From assembly GCA_002347905.1 (NCBI GenBank), contig DDYJ01000190.1:1708-7839 (forward strand): 6,132 nt of DNA, given 5' to 3'. The notes under the pieces were generated by a model. It was given only the letters and a program-made list of their open reading frames with translations, was not told where the DNA came from and made no database searches. The stretch comes from Comamonadaceae bacterium UBA2237. Lineage in GTDB: Bacteria; Pseudomonadota; Gammaproteobacteria; Burkholderiales; Burkholderiaceae_C. A program made the position numbers and the translations under genes. Shown here piece by piece: positions 4,634 through 6,132 of this stretch (positions within the stretch are counted from its first letter, which is position 1; each line of letters begins with the position of its first letter).

Positions 4634-6132
4634 ATGAATGCCAACACCAATCCTTTGCTCGATTTTTCTGATCTTCCGATGTTTGATGCCATCACGCCCG
4701 CAGGCATTGCACCCGCATTGGATGAACTGATTGCAAACGCCGAAAAAGCATTAGAGACTGTCACTGCAGCAGACTATCCAACAAACTGGAGCCAAATTGC
4801 CTCGGTGCTAGATGTCAACGTTGAAAAACTCAGTCGCGCGTGGGGTGCGGTGAACCATTTGCATTCGGTTGCCGACTCGCCCGAGCTACGTGCTGCATAT
4901 ACCGAGGCATTGCCGCGTGTCACCGCTTTTTATACGCGCATGGGTTCAGATGAGCGGTTGTATGCCAAATACAAAGCCATTCCAACAGCATCGCTCAATG
5001 CTGAACAAAAACGCGCCCACACATTGGCAGTGCGTAATTTTGTTTTGTCCGGTGCGGAACTTACAGGTTCAGCCAAAACACGTTTTGCTGAAATTCAAGA
5101 ACGTATGGCCGATGTGAGCCAAAAATTTAGCGAAAACGTCCTCGACGCCACGGACCAATGGACTTTGCTAGTCACTGCTAAAGAACTCGCAGGCGTGCCA
5201 GCGGATATCTTAGAGATGACCAAAGCCAATGCAGAAAAAGCAGGACTGCAAGGACATCAACTCAGCTTGAAAATGCCCTGCTACTTGCCCATCATGCAAT
5301 TTGCGCACAACGCAGCTTTGCGAGAAAAAATGTACCGGGCTTATGTCACACGCGCTTCTGATCAGTCCGTACCCAATGCAACTGACATATCCAATGACGC
5401 ATCGCTTTCTACAAGCCAGAGCAATTCACAAGACAACACCTCCTGCATTCAGGAAATTTTGGCGCTTCGCCATGAAGAGGCACAACTCTTAGGCTATGCC
5501 AATTACGCAGAGGTTTCGTTAGCTAGCAAGATGGCCCAGTCCCCTGCCGAGGTGATGACCTTCTTACGTGATCTTGCTAAACGAGCAAGGCCTTATGCAG
5601 AGAAAGATATTGCAGAACTGCGTGAGTTCGCAGCACAACAACTACAACTCAAAGACCCACAGGCTTGGGACTGGACATATATTGGTGAAAAGTTGAAGGA
5701 AGCCCTCTACGCTTTTAGCGAACAAGAAGTAAAGATGTATTTCACCGCCCCCAAAGTTTTGGCGGGTTTGTTCAAAATTGTAGAAACGCTTTTTGAAGTC
5801 AGCATCCACCAAGACACTGCACCTGTGTGGCACCCAAGTGTTGCGTTCTACCGCATAGAACGCTCTGGCGCATTGGTCGGTCAGTTTTATCTAGACCCAG
5901 GTGCTCGCTCGGGCAAACGCGGCGGCGCTTGGATGGACGATGTACGCGCACGCTGGTTGCGCCCTGACAACCAAAAACTACAAACCCCAGTAGCACATTT
6001 GGTTTGCAATTTCGCTGAAGGCACGGGTGGTAAACCTCCACTTTTGACCCACGACGATGTCATCACCCTCTTCCACGAATGCGGCCACGGCTTGCACCAC
6101 ATGCTTACACAGATCAATGAACGCGATGTCTC
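4634..6132 (+). CDS. prlC: M3-family zinc oligopeptidase, oligopeptidase A-like (3' end outside window)
   Basis: This cytoplasmic metallopeptidase of the thimet/oligopeptidase A family degrades short peptides, including cleaved signal peptides in E. coli. The frame stays open for 499 codons plus two bases to the window edge; the family is usually about 680 residues. The start MNANTNPLLDFSDLPMFDAI is the normal N-terminus, and an in-frame TAA at 4613 excludes anything much longer. No good Shine-Dalgarno sequence is seen. Family landmarks are RASDQ (240-244), EILALRHEEAQLLGYANYAEVSLASKM, YFTAPKVLAGLF, FYLDPGARSGKRGGAWMDD and TPVAHLVCNF. The zinc site is HECGH (H481, E482, H485), with C483 where E. 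coli has Phe. The third zinc ligand (a Glu) and the substrate-binding Tyr/His lie beyond the edge. Residues about 245-267 form a Ser/Asn/Asp/Thr-rich insertion where homologues have a short loop. The gene starts 67 bases after folD. The prlC symbol rests on family resemblance; another M3 paralogue is less likely. Confidence 0.93.
   Translation, partial: MNANTNPLLDFSDLPMFDAITPAGIAPALDELIANAEKALETVTAADYPTNWSQIASVLDVNVEKLSRAWGAVNHLHSVADSPELRAAYTEALPRVTAFYTRMGSDERLYAKYKAIPTASLNAEQKRAHTLAVRNFVLSGAELTGSAKTRFAEIQERMADVSQKFSENVLDATDQWTLLVTAKELAGVPADILEMTKANAEKAGLQGHQLSLKMPCYLPIMQFAHNAALREKMYRAYVTRASDQSVPNATDISNDASLSTSQSNSQDNTSCIQEILALRHEEAQLLGYANYAEVSLASKMAQSPAEVMTFLRDLAKRARPYAEKDIAELREFAAQQLQLKDPQAWDWTYIGEKLKEALYAFSEQEVKMYFTAPKVLAGLFKIVETLFEVSIHQDTAPVWHPSVAFYRIERSGALVGQFYLDPGARSGKRGGAWMDDVRARWLRPDNQKLQTPVAHLVCNFAEGTGGKPPLLTHDDVITLFHECGHGLHHMLTQINERDV

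Noticed and set aside
4869..5492. Short plus-strand open frames (4869-5117 and 5301-5492) in other frames of the oligopeptidase region
   Set aside because: They overlap the continuous M3 peptidase frame starting at 4634, which has clear family motifs throughout; the short frames have none.
5522..5579. 9-bp inverted repeat TAGCAAGAT ... ATCTTGCTA in the oligopeptidase gene
   Set aside because: The arms are about 35-40 bases apart inside coding sequence; separated repeats of this length are expected by chance in a window this size.

Overview
The window looks like ordinary chromosomal DNA from a betaproteobacterium, most likely a Burkholderiales/Comamonadaceae member (for example a Limnohabitans-, Rhodoferax- or Polaromonas-like freshwater bacterium). 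I base this on the wording of the proteins: an AceE-type homodimeric pyruvate dehydrogenase E1, a FolD with the stretch [16 protein letters not shown], and a PrlC-like peptidase with WLRPDN and TPVAHLVCNF. The gene order, with a PAS sensor kinase and FixJ-type regulator divergent from aceE and followed by folD and an M3 peptidase, also fits. The genus is an inference from memory and was not tested by a search. Base composition is moderate and even across the genes, with no sign of a mobile element, CRISPR array, tRNA or rRNA.

Layout. Positions 1-299 (minus strand) hold the first 99 codons of aceE, with a strong ribosome binding site. Positions 300-432 are a divergent control region with one candidate promoter for each direction. 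The two face each other, and their predicted start points nearly coincide at a TAGCGCTA palindrome. Positions 433-2949 (plus) encode an 838-residue membrane sensor histidine kinase with two membrane segments, a periplasmic domain, two PAS-like domains and an HK4/DctB-FixL-like kinase core. Positions 2967-3593 encode its 208-residue FixJ/NarL-type response regulator. A clear intrinsic terminator lies at 3620-3643. An 8-codon micro-ORF (3658-3684) sits in frame just ahead of folD (3700-4566). An M3-family oligopeptidase gene (prlC/opdA-like) starts at 4634 and runs off the right end, just past its zinc motif.

How the genes may work together. The kinase and regulator form a complete two-component system, with phosphorelay from His617 to Asp58. 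Their position back to back with aceE suggests that they control pyruvate dehydrogenase expression, their own expression, or both; this is an inference from location. folD (one-carbon/tetrahydrofolate metabolism) and the oligopeptidase (peptide turnover) are housekeeping genes after the terminator and have no obvious functional link to the two-component system.

No clearly new system is visible. The points most worth a second look are the shared control region and its likely link to pyruvate metabolism, a perfect 22-bp palindrome inside the kinase N-box coding sequence, the in-frame micro-ORF ahead of folD, and two local departures in the oligopeptidase (HECGH in place of HEFGH, and a polar low-complexity insertion).
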